Assembly (NCBI GenBank): GCA_033439265.1
Contig: JAVTVX010000027.1
Coordinates: forward strand, 8,447,001-8,511,000
Length of the DNA: 64,000 nucleotides
Direction: 5' to 3'
Source: Dillenia suffruticosa
Lineage: Eukaryota; Streptophyta; Magnoliopsida; Dilleniales; Dilleniaceae
Under the pieces are notes generated by a model, which saw only the letters and a program-made list of their open reading frames with translations, ran no database searches and was not told the origin of the DNA. Below are positions 23,201 through 32,754 of the stretch, piece after piece; position 1 is the first letter of the stretch, and the number at the start of each line of letters is the position of its first letter. The translations under genes and the position numbers were made by a program.

Positions 23201-23520
23201 TTTGATCTTATAAACAAAAATACCTTCAAACTAACCGTTTTATAACTATTGGAATGGATAAAATTAGAAAATTAAAAAAAAAAATAGCCGTTAGAACCGG
23301 CCGGGCCAGGCCAGTTCCAATGATTGTTGCAACCGACATGCGGTTTCGGGCCCATGTCGAGTCGGTTCCTAGTTCCAAAAAGATAGAACTAGATCGGCCC
23401 AATACTATAGCGAGGCCAGTTCAGTTCCAGTTATTGTCCACTCAGGTCCGTTTTCAGTCTAGGTTAAAACGGGTCGGCTGGGCTGGTATTTGGACCGGAG
23501 CCAGTCCAGTCCCATCTCTA
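20224..23520 (-). mobile_element. hAT-family DNA transposon inserted in the L1
   Basis: The ends are inverted: TAGAGATGAGATCAGGCTGG at 20224 and, on the opposite strand, TAGAGATGGGACTGGACTGG from 23520. Both subterminal regions are rich in GGCC/GGGC words, as in Tag/Ac-like hAT elements. The flanking 8-mers ACAACTAA (20216-20223) and CCAACCGA (23521-23528) match at 5 of 8. The L1 frame read across the gap (HGRIG, then SWYLYLMDRV) shows they derive from one 8-bp target. Length 3.3 kb with a decayed transposase on the minus strand. Confidence 0.85.
20830..22690 (-). pseudogene. hAT transposase
   Basis: Minus strand, high to low: a BED-finger-like stretch near 22690-22480 ending KKHI, long AT-rich decayed coding sequence, and the C-terminal dimerisation region at 21245-20850. 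That region includes ISFNPLYMLGKRKQ, then ASYYPILTKMAKNIL, then STVQSENIFSLGSRVLTKKA, which is the conserved hAT C-terminal block. The protein would bind the element ends and catalyse cut-and-paste transposition. Frequent stops outside the last 250 codons make it inactive. Confidence 0.85.
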
Positions 23521-23908
23521 CCAACCGATCCTGCCATGTACAATAGGGATCCTCGAATGGGGGTGTTCATTATTCGAGTCAAACCATTCACCGCCCAAAC
23601 CATTAGAAAATCAAGTTATCAGATTTGGGTTAATAAAAATCGAGTCAATTGAATGATTTCACCCGATTAAAAATTCGGATTAATGGTTCGATTTAAAAAA
23701 TAAATTTTCATTAGAGCCCCCACCTGAAACCCGATTAATAAAGTTGTGGTGTGTGGCCCACTAGTCTAGGGTTTTCACTTTTAACCTTAGTTGGAAAAAA
23801 ACCTAAAATAGCAACTAGGTTTCACTTTCCTATCTTTCCTTCCTTTTTGCACACCGCGTCTCCTTTCATTCATATCACTTATCCTTCCTTCTGATAGTGA
23901 TTACTACT

Positions 23909-23914
<6 letters not shown>

Positions 23915-23988
<74 letters not shown>
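23915..23988. repeat. (GA)37 microsatellite
   Basis: Uninterrupted GA run of about 74 bp upstream of the hAT transposase fragment. A pure tract of this length is likely polymorphic. Confidence 0.97.
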
Positions 23989-23991
<3 letters not shown>

Positions 23992-24228
23992 AACAAGGTT
24001 TGTTCTTAAGTTTACGTTAACCCAATTTTTTTTTTCCTCAGATTTGGTTTCTAAATTTTTTTTTTTTACTAAATTATAAACTCTCTTTTTTTCTATTTTT
24101 TAAACTATATTGATCCAATTTTTAACCTACTATTTTTTCCCTCAAATTTGGTTCCTAGGCATTGTTTATGAACTTTTTTTTATAACTCTGTTGATCCAAT
24201 TTTTAACCATACTACAAATTTGTTTCAA

Positions 24229-25147
24229 ATGTCTTAACCCAAGGTCAAATCTGCAAGTAATGAAGAGATAGTGGTGGACTTGGAAACAGAAAAAGAGGAA
24301 CAACCAAAGAAACGTAGAGTAGCTTGCAAAAGGTTTAATGTTTGTGATCACTTTGATTCTTTTATAGATGAGAAAGGTGAGAACAAAAGTACTTGTAGAT
24401 ATTGTTGAAAAGAGTATTTTTCTTCAACTAGAATACATGGAACTTGCACTCTATTGGGTCATTTGAAAGTATGTGCTTTATATCCTTCGAATAAGCTCTC
24501 TGGTCAAACTGAATTAGCTTTCCAAAATGGGATGTTGATGAGAAAAAGGTTAATTTAATTGCTTGTAAATTTGATCAACAAACAATTAGGAAGGCATTAT
24601 GTCACATGATGAATTAGCTTTCCAAAATGGGATGTTGATGAGAAAAAGGTTAATTTAATTGATTGAAAATTTGATCAACAAACAATTATGAATGCATTAT
24701 GTCATATGATCATTGTAGATGAACTTCCTTCTGAGTTTGTAGAGGGAAAAGGGTTAACATTACATGAATGTTTGTCAACCTTCATATCAAATTCTATTAT
24801 GAATTGCTGTGGTTAGGGATTGTTATCTATTGTATTTGGAGGAAAAGCAAAAATTAGGGCTCAAATTAAAGGAAATATTAGTAGGTTTTGTTTAACTATA
24901 GACACTTGAACTTCTTTGCAAAAAGTCAATTATATGTGCGTCACGGCTAATGATTGGAGGTTACAAAAGAAAGTGTTAAGTTTTTGGCTTGTATCAAGTT
25001 ATAGAGGAAATGATATTTGGAAAGCTGTGGAGGTGTGTTTACTTGAATTGGGTATTGTCCTGTGTCACGTTATCATTGAGATCCTCTTGTATTTCAACAA
25101 TTGCAAGATATTGGTTGTGACCATATTGTGGTACGAGAAATTTATGT
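24229..25147 (+). pseudogene. hAT transposase N-terminal fragment (BED finger, RICESLEEPER-like)
   Basis: Reading the plus strand with stops gives an acidic/basic N-terminus, then a BED zinc finger: FDSFIDEKGENKSTCRYC, stop, KEYFSSTRIHGTCTLLGHLK with the final H/C ligands. Next are KFDQQTIRKALCHM, IVDELPSEFVEGKGL and RFCLTIDT-TSLQKVNYMCVTA, all typical of plant hAT transposases of the RICESLEEPER group. A direct 100-bp duplication (24511-24710) repeats part of the frame. Homology stops near 25147 before the catalytic and dimerisation regions. It is non-functional. Confidence 0.83.
24511..24710 (+). repeat. 100-bp tandem duplication in the hAT transposase
   Basis: Copies at 24511-24610 and 24611-24710, both starting GAATTAGCTTTCCAAAATGG, differ at only a few bases. 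100 bp is not a multiple of three, so the duplication itself shifts the frame. Confidence 0.93.
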
Positions 25148-27030
25148 GACTACATACTTGTCGGAATCTATTGATGAAATTGGCTGCAGTCATTAAATGT
25201 GGATGAGAGAAATTAATCTTGCAGGTTTTGGCTGCAGTCATTAAAGCAGTGCCTCAAGAGAGCATGAAATGCTGAAATTTGGGATGCTGTTTTTTCTTTT
25301 TATTTCCAAAATGGAACCGAAGGGAGTGATGAATGCCATGCTTGTTTCTCGTGTCAGAATCTTGTATATTAGATCTTTGCTAGCTAGATCACCTGAGCTG
25401 CAGTCAACCAAGGTAAAAGACAATAGATGGTATTGGTTATTTTAGCCAAAGCATGCTTGTTGCATGTATCTTCATTCTCCTTAAATTTCTTGACTTTTTA
25501 GGAAGCTCCTGTTGAGCGCCTTTTGGAAAAGGCTAATAGTAACAGCCCCGGAAGATCCCCAGTGAGTTATGATCCAAGGATGCCCTTGTTGATGTGCAAA
25601 TAGTCTTTAAAGTGAACATAAAGCAGGAGAAAAAAATCCAAGTTTTCATCTGTTGTTTTGAAGCTGCGAGGAATTGATCAGGTGACTGCTTTTCTCAATC
25701 CCCAACCACAATTGGGGTGCTCAGGCAAAGTAAAAAGGAGAAAAAGGGATAAAAGTTAGTTGAAAAAAATTGAATTAGGGGAATAAGAGCAGCTGGAATT
25801 TCTCAATTTATACATTTGAGGACTTCTCATTTGAACGATCTTATCTTTGTGTTCATACTTTGCCTTGCATTTTGTTTTCAATGTACATATACAGGAGACT
25901 TGGGAGGCAGCATGTTACTGGTGGAAAGCATAAAGAAATAACTGAGGAAGCCAAAAGTTGCAATTGGGAACAATGCTTTGTACATGCTCCAGTCGGTGAG
26001 CTGCAGCGGCAAATTTGATCATGGCTTGCAGAGAACTTTGAATTTCTGTCACCGAAGATGATGCCATAAGTGGTACAACTATTCAGTTAGACCTTCTTTC
26101 AACTGCAATCATGGATGGATGGATGGCTGGACTTGGTACTGCTGTGCTTCCCACAACAGATGCTTTAGGTCAGCTTCTTGCTGAGTATGAAAAGTGTTTA
26201 CACATCTCAGATGCAGCATCTAAAGGTATACCTGATTCTACTTTCAAAACGGTTATTTTGCTTTTGCGAATATGAATCCTCATCTGTCATCGGGAGGCTC
26301 ACATTGTGGGTCAAAAATCGATTAGGTATATTAAAAATATTTTAATGCATCTCAAACATCATAACTAAAGAGAAATGCAACATTTTGTATTTTCATTCCT
26401 TGGTCGTTTGTAGTTAAAGATATGAATTAATGCCATTTTCTTGTTATTATGATTGTCCTCTGGCAAAATGATTGCCATATTGATTGTCTAAAATTCTGTT
26501 GCTAGGAATCTTGACGATATAAGAAAATTCAGTCTTGGATTACAATCAAATGGAACAACAATTTGTTTTGGGCCCTCCGGGGGTGTCCAACAGTTTCTTT
26601 TTTTTTTTTTTTTTGAAGTTCCTAATATGATTTGTCACTGCTCAGTTAGTGCCTACACAGGCCTTGCGTATTCTATGATCCATATAGAGTTTCCTTATTA
26701 CTGTGAATATGTTCCACTTTTTCATCGTAAACGTCCATTAATTGTTTGTTTTCAATCAAATGCATATCTCCATTTTCATGCCCTAACAACTGAGCTTATT
26801 TATCCTAGTAAACATGAGTTTTTGGACTAGAAGTTTTTGGTTGCATTCATGTTCACGTTTCTATCTCTTTTATCAGGATATTGCTGGAACCTTGGCAACA
26901 GAATTGGCGGAAGATGCAGCACAAGTAGCCAAGCTACGTTCTGCTCTCGAGTCTGTTGATCACAAAAGAAGAAAGGTACTCTTCTTGTTAAAAAAAACTA
27001 ATTTTCAAAACCAACATACACGCACACACG

Positions 27031-27032
<2 letters not shown>

Positions 27033-27066
<34 letters not shown>
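27033..27066. repeat. (TA)n microsatellite in a relic intron
   Basis: Pure TA run preceded by a short CA-rich tract, inside the intron between the fourth and fifth kinesin-like exons. Confidence 0.9.
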
Positions 27067-27070
<4 letters not shown>

Positions 27071-27282
27071 TGCTTCTTCTTGTATTGGGCATCTGTGTGT
27101 TGTTGGTAGGTGGTTACATTTTTCACGATTGCAATTCTCTTAAGCGGTTCTCGCTTAAAAATCATACAAGCACCGGGCAGTGGACATCATTTATGTGCAC
27201 GCCCTTAGGTGGTGAATTGGAACAACTAACTGGAAATCTATGGGGAGTGGGTTGATTTACTGGCTATTTAGAGCTAAGAATG

Positions 27283-27332
27283 TATTTGTTGTTGTTGTTG
27301 TTGTTATTGTTGTTGTTGTTGATGTTGTTGTT
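27283..27332. repeat. (TTG)n tract
   Basis: A run of TTG triplets with occasional ATT or ATG variants. Some plant LINEs and SINEs end in such a tail, but no element body was recognised in front of it. Confidence 0.85.
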
Positions 27333-28708
27333 GCCTTTTTTTTTTCCTTTTTTTTGAGAGAGTTGGCCACCAAATATGGACTCCTGCAATTGGGCATCAC
27401 TCCTTAACTACTATCGAAGGGACATTAAATCATGGAGAGTAGGAAGAATTGGGCAGTTGGTACAACTTTATCTGATTTGAAGTGTTCCTGGCCAAAGTCA
27501 GCAAAGATCCCTCCTCTTTCTCGGTTCGACAAAACCTTGAAGTTTCTTTGGTTAAATGAGGGGATTCCTAAAGAATCACTGGTCATATTCATTGATCTAT
27601 CCAAACAGAGTAAGAGATCTCTATGTTGTATTGAAGTTTGGGGGCAACAAATACCTGGAGCAGTGAATTTACAGACATGATTTCATGCTATTTCTTTGGG
27701 GGATCTGCTTCAAATTACCAGCTTATTATATTGGATGTGAGTGGAATGAGTGGAGGTTTATCACCAATCAAGATCGATATTATTCAACTGGGGCATTGCC
27801 GGGTTCATGGAGCCCGTTAAATAAAATACAAACTTGTGGCGTTCTATACTTTCAGATGGATATTATTATTATGGAATTTTAAAGTAGATCATTAAAAATA
27901 TTCTGGGTTATGAATATCCTCGGTTAAAGATGTTATCATTGTTGTCTGATTCGGATCAATAGACTTGATGAACTTTTGGCATTATAAGTTGCTGTGAGTT
28001 TTGGTGCCTCTCTTGATATGATGTCTATATTTCCTTCTTTTTACTAGTATTAATTTATGTAAGGAGTCAGCACCTTGGGTACTCAACTGATAACACAGGC
28101 TCTTTCGTCTCTATACAGATTTTAGACTTCGCAATTATTGCTACATTGTATCTTTCTTGTTTATTAACATCATAATCAGACATTTATAATGTTTCAATTA
28201 TCTAAAAGCAGAATGCAGCTGTTACATATTTTATTTATGGCATCATTTTGTTTTAGTTTCCTTAAGAATCGAATTGTATTCTTAAGTATCCAATGGACAC
28301 ATTATTTCAATATTTCTTATCCAAACAGATTTTACAACAAAGGAGAAGTAATATGGCCTTACTAGCATTGGAAGATGGTGCTTCACCCATTCCAAACCCT
28401 CCAACTGCAACTGAAGATGCCCAGCTAGTGTCACTCATTTCCGCTGATGGCATATTGAAGCAAATTAAGGTTTCGCCACTTTGGCTGTGATATCTGTGTT
28501 CCATTACTGAAATTTATGATGTTGTGATTTAAGCTATACAAATATGTTTTTGTATTAGGATATCAATAGACAGTGTTCTGTGAACACTTTGACTAGAAGT
28601 AGGAAGGTGGCATTGCTTATATCTCTAGAGGAGCTTGTAGAATGGATGCCTTTGCTTCTTGACATGGATCATCCTTGTGCACAAAGGCAAATTCGTCATC
28701 TAGTGGAG

Positions 28709-29651
28709 GTATGAAAAATTAGCATCGAGTTATTTTTCCTTGTTGGTAGAGGGATGGTAATCTTTAGTACCCTAATATTGATTGCTTGACCTAGGTGGAA
28801 TGGTTATTTCATGCATCCAATTGGTTCTAAAATAGATGAGTTGCTCTTAGATTCCATCATGCAGTAACTAATGCAGAATGGCAATAGGAGAATAGAGAAC
28901 AAGCAGGAAAGAAGAGAGATGAAATCAGAGAGGAAGAGAGAACATCGGAATCGACCGATAACTTAGAGACAAGGTTCACTCAAAGTGTGCCTTTTCTGCA
29001 TTTCATCTGTTCCTTCAACTTTTACTGGTTGCTTTGTGCGTCTCATGTTACAAGTGTGCCTTTTCAAATTCTTTTCGACGCTGTTCACAGTTTATGCCAG
29101 TTTAGGTTATTGATGGTCTCCCAGCAGAATTTGTGCTTGGAAAGGAGGGATGTCGAAATAATGGAAGCTATGCCATATACTCTGTCATTGTTGGCATATC
29201 AAATGGCTGTAGGATACCATGCAAAGGCTGCACCTCCAACTGTTACAATGCCTTGCTTGAAGGTGATTGATTATGCTGTATTGGTTAATAGGCCAATCAA
29301 ATATGGTAATAGTGAAGAATCCTTTTTATTGGTCAATGCTGGCAGGCTATGGTTTCTGGGGATACCGGAGGAATCCTGGATGTGGCGCTCAATTTCAACA
29401 CAAGCTTTTTTGGATGACAATCTCATTGGTTAGTTTGAATGTGCCTTAAAACTACCAGTTGACCATGTCGAGGTAGTGGTCCACCATTTAAAAAAAAAAA
29501 AAAATTTAAACCTATCAGCGATAGATTACCGACGGAAATATTTCCGACCTCTCAGCACAACACAACAGAATTATGTCAGTTCTACACAGGCAAAAAGCTC
29601 CTTACAGCTTGCTTTCATTACCCTCACAGGGGCCTAAATCCCCCAATAATA
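28709..29651 (+). other. Spacer with an unrecognised open stretch (28987-29433)
   Basis: A 148-codon open stretch contains MEAMPYTLSLLAYQMAVGYH. A different frame around 29380-29410 reads DVALNFNTSFF, faintly like the conserved QFNTG block that follows in KAC kinesins. Neither is strong enough to call. It may be the last decayed exon of the kinesin relic plus unrelated sequence. A poly-A run lies at 29491-29503. Confidence 0.3.
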
Positions 29652-29867
29652 TGCAATTGGTTCAACTGGATGTGGAGTTGAGTTTCTTTAAATATGACCG
29701 ATATTCGACTCCCGCCTACTGAGAGTATCGGGCTCTCATATGTATGGAACATTCCCCGTTGGGAGACCTACCCTTCGAAAAGGAGTCACTGCAGCGGTCG
29801 GTCCGGATTAGTTAGGATGAAATTCGAATACTTGACGATATTCAAGATATGGTACCAAAAAATATAA
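29652..29867 (+). mobile_element. tRNA-derived SINE, copy B
   Basis: A-box-like TGGTTCAACTGG (29658-29669), B-box-like ATTCGACTCCC near 29703, then the body phrases GTCACTGCAGCGGTCGG and GGATTAGTTAGGATG shared with the other SINE copies here, and an A-rich end (ggtaccaaaaaatata). The order and spacing match copy A. Target duplications are not clear. Confidence 0.7.
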
Positions 29868-29950
29868 TAAAAGGCCTCCGCCCCGTTCAATTTTGCATCT
29901 CCAAAGGCCAAAAGACCTTTGCCTCACATGCATTCCACGATAATTTCACC

Positions 29951-30360
29951 TAGGGGTGTTAATGACACCGAGTAGTGTCACGGGTACCCGTGACACTACC
30001 CGGTCAAAGCTCGAGTCTGGGTCTCGGGCAGCTGGGTATCGAGCTCGAGCTCGAACCCAACTGTGTTGAGCTCGAAAACTCGACGAGTTATCCGAAATAT
30101 TTTAATTTTTAAAAAAAAATAAATTTTATATATAATTATATATTTTTTAAAAAAAATTATATATAAAATTATATTTTTAGGTATATTTTTTAAATATATT
30201 ACCTATACCACCTAATGACACTACCCGACGACATTACCCGATGACACCCGATGACACTTCGAGCTTGAGCTCGATCTCGAAAAATACAAACTCGGCGAGT
30301 TCGAGCTCGAGCTCGGGTATTATGATACCCGAGCTCGACCCGGGTGTCATAACAGCTCTA
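29951..30360. mobile_element. Non-autonomous hAT element (MITE)
   Basis: The 410-bp element starts TAGGGGTGTTAATGACACC and, on the opposite strand, TAGAGCTGTTATGACACC. Flanking 8-mers ATTTCACC (29943-29950) and CTTTCACC (30361-30368) match at 7 of 8, as expected for hAT target duplications. The body has no coding capacity and is unusually rich in GAGCTC/CTCGAG words on both sides of an AT-rich centre. Confidence 0.88.
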
Positions 30361-31870
30361 CTTTCACCCTTCCAACTCTATGTTTTATACAAACTTAAAC
30401 AAAACATTTTGGCACACTTACATGGAGAAACACTCCTTCGGTGTTCAAGTCCTTCAATATACAATTCTATGAAGATGCTACGGTGATCATAGAAAAGAAA
30501 TTGTCTTCTTTCATTAAAATTTTTTTGCAATGGGTGGAGGTCAAAAGAAACAAGATACATACAAGCCCAACGAGGAGGGAAGACAAAAAGTAGCAAAGAG
30601 ATTTCATTCCAATGTAATACAACAATTACATTTTAGGAACATCACATCCAAAGTTGGAAGTACAAGTTATACAAAAAATGAAACGCACGAGAAAGGTGGG
30701 GTGACACCGCAGTCTCGGTGACACCGCAGTCTCACCAACCACGCTTGACACAGATACGACAATTAGTCTCTTCACCGACATTTCAAACATCTCTCAACTT
30801 TGTACGCTCGCATGACCTCTCATTTAAGATACGATCGACGGTGACAAATAAGAAGACTCTCTGCTCATTTATTTATCCAAATTTTCATACATATCAAAAT
30901 TCATAGAAGCAAAAGCAAAAGCAAAAATAACATAATGTTTAAATATTAAGAATACAAAGTTGTGAAGTGAAAAATATAGAGGAAACAAAATACACCATGT
31001 GGAAATTGTGGAGAAAGAGAATGATAGATTGCACCACGTTCTTTGTCTTGAATCATAGCCTTAACAAATAGGTTTGTTCTCCAACTCCACCTTTATATAT
31101 TTAGTTCCTCTATTATCTTTACTCCTCACCCCAAAAAACGCCGACACTAGACCACCTGTTGCACCTAGTGCCCAGCCGTCTCTGTATGACCTTGTAAGGG
31201 GAAAGGCTTCTACCTTACAAAGGACTCGTGAAAGAAATGGGGAATGTCTTACCCAATGCAAGGTTGCTTGAAACACCGATGTAGGCCACCACGGTATTAG
31301 GTTTCCAAATACCATGATGGAACATTGCATTTGTAGTTTCCTTACTGATGGAACCTTGTATCAACAGTTCACACACCCTCTCCACACCTACACAATCTCA
31401 CTACATAAAGAACCTTCTAAAACATCATGTCCATGGCAGAATGCAGAAAAATCATCATACAAAACATCACCACTATCTCTGGTCTTCAAAACCCAAACAT
31501 AATTTTATTTCATACCACGAATTTACGACCATCCAACAACTGCTCTCTATTTATAACAACAAGAAGGCATATTGAATTCGATTCTCAATGATTGAAGGAC
31601 ATGCTTCAAAGTTGAAACAACCCATCTCACATTTAATGCCATAGCCTTCTATCCTTTGCACCCACAACCATTCTACCTTCGCGCCTTTTCCGTTTCATTA
31701 AGACATACCACTCCTACATTTTTTCACTTCACCATCGATATTTATTACATTTAATATTCAATATCGAGTCATTTCACTTACTCAAAAACGCTCTCCTCTC
31801 ATGCCAATTCAGTTTCCTGATTCTTTAAATTTAACTCTACTCCTAATACCCTTCTTACGAAATAACCTTT
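30361..31870. other. Unassigned spacer
   Basis: No gene recognised. It contains a direct duplication of GTGACACCGCAGTCTC (30701-30716 and 30719-30734). Composition and phrases at 31080-31320 suggest old retroelement sequence, but no domain could be identified. Confidence 0.35.
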
Positions 31871-32700
31871 GGAGTGGAGGGCAAATGATGGTATATGGTC
31901 TGAAGGACCATTACCATAAAATCTCAATAGGCCTACTATCATAGAGCCCACAAACCTCTCTCGATAAACAGTAAATACTATTACACCATTGGTTCTCGTT
32001 TGGCTGAAGCATCCTTTTTCTTGGTCCCGACCCTCTCAATCATTATAACTCTCGGCCACCAGATCTCTCGTTTGTTTCCGCTCCTTGTTAGATATTTTCT
32101 ATCAATACGGAAGTAATTTCAATTATGCTATAAGTTTAATATATGATGATCCAATAAGAAAGAAAATTTCTAACAAATCAAAACCTTCGTTAATCTGATA
32201 CGAACCTCTCTTAATCTTGGGAAAACCCTTCTCAATAGGGAAATTGATCTCAGTAATTACTCCCAATAAGGAAAGAAATTTCTGTGGCAACTTAAATTTC
32301 ACTTAATTAACAAAATTTTAAATCTCTTAAAAATCTTTAATTACAATTTTTTTAATTTCAAAAGATTTTCAACAATTTCTTTACAAGGAAACTTGAGTTT
32401 CTACGCTCTAATCGTATGCATGCATGCTATATATACTTAGTACAGGCCACCAACTAGGTACGCACACTCTTACTCTACATATAGCACACAATGACTACAC
32501 AGAGCAGGGGCTCTTTCAGTCTTCTATTCCCTTTATCACTCTTTCTAATTTGAGCGTCGAAATTTTCTCCACCGAAATCACTTCCACCAAGTTTTTTTGC
32601 AAGTCTTGCCCTCTACAAAGGTTCAGAACAATCAGCATCACCGGTTTTCCATTTGAGTTAGGAGGAGACTTGTTGTGGAGTCGAATTTAGCTTCAACAGG
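31871..32700 (+). mobile_element. Possible solo LTR
   Basis: The start TGGAGTGGAGGGCAAATGAT, a TATA-like CTATATATACTTAG at about 32428-32441, and a downstream ATTTGAGCGTCG...CACCGGTTTTCCATTTGAG segment resemble the start, promoter and R/U5 part of a plant gypsy-type LTR. No second LTR, primer site or target duplication was found, so the call is tentative. A short inverted repeat (TTGTTAGATATTTTCT against its complement) spans 32088-32178. Confidence 0.35.
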
Positions 32701-32718
32701 GTTACACTGTTTTTCCTC

Positions 32719-32720
32719 TC

Positions 32721-32752
<32 letters not shown>
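32719..32752. repeat. (CT)n microsatellite
   Basis: Pure TC run ending in CTAG, just after the possible solo LTR. Confidence 0.95.
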
Positions 32753-32754
32753 AG

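Larger units (their letters stand above)
23521..25200 (+). mobile_element. L1 remnant, then second hAT element (5' end and transposase part)
   Basis: From 23521 to about 23550 the minus strand still reads as L1 (RIPIVHGRIG, matching the VPLLHGR block). A hAT-type end follows (GGGGGTGTTCATTATTCGAG near 23558) with subterminal sequence rich in GGGTT/AACCC words to about 23710. A plus-strand transposase fragment follows the GA microsatellite. No matching right end was found before the kinesin relic, so the element is truncated or its right end lies beyond it. Confidence 0.6.
25225..28708 (+). pseudogene. KAC/KCA-type kinesin (KIN-14) C-terminal half, broken
   Basis: Six exon-like blocks match the C-terminal region of plant KAC1/KCA-type KIN-14 kinesins, which act in actin-based chloroplast movement and cell division. 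Approximate exons: 25225-25412 (GVMNAMLVSRVRILYIRSLL), 25502-25681 (EAPVERLLEKANSNSPGRSP), 25895-26225 (LDLLSTAIMDGWMAGLGTA), 26877-26975 (DIAGTLATELAEDAAQVAKL), 28329-28469 (LALEDGASPIPNP) and 28559-28708 (SVNTLTRSRKVALLISLEEL, then MDHPCAQRQIRHLVE). Each has AG before and GT after. Frameshifts occur in the first exon (two), in the second, and several in the third, including at YEK/VYTSQMQHLK. The motor domain is absent. The left edge abuts the hAT fragment. The last conserved C-terminal block is not found, so the gene is truncated at both ends. Confidence 0.85.

Noticed and set aside
23254-23652. 132-codon open frame (plus)
   Set aside because: It crosses the end of one hAT element, a bit of L1 and the start of another hAT; a chance frame over GC-rich transposon ends.
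27070-27332. SINE or RTE insertion ending in the TTG tract
   Set aside because: No pol III boxes, RTE phrases or target duplication were found before the tract.
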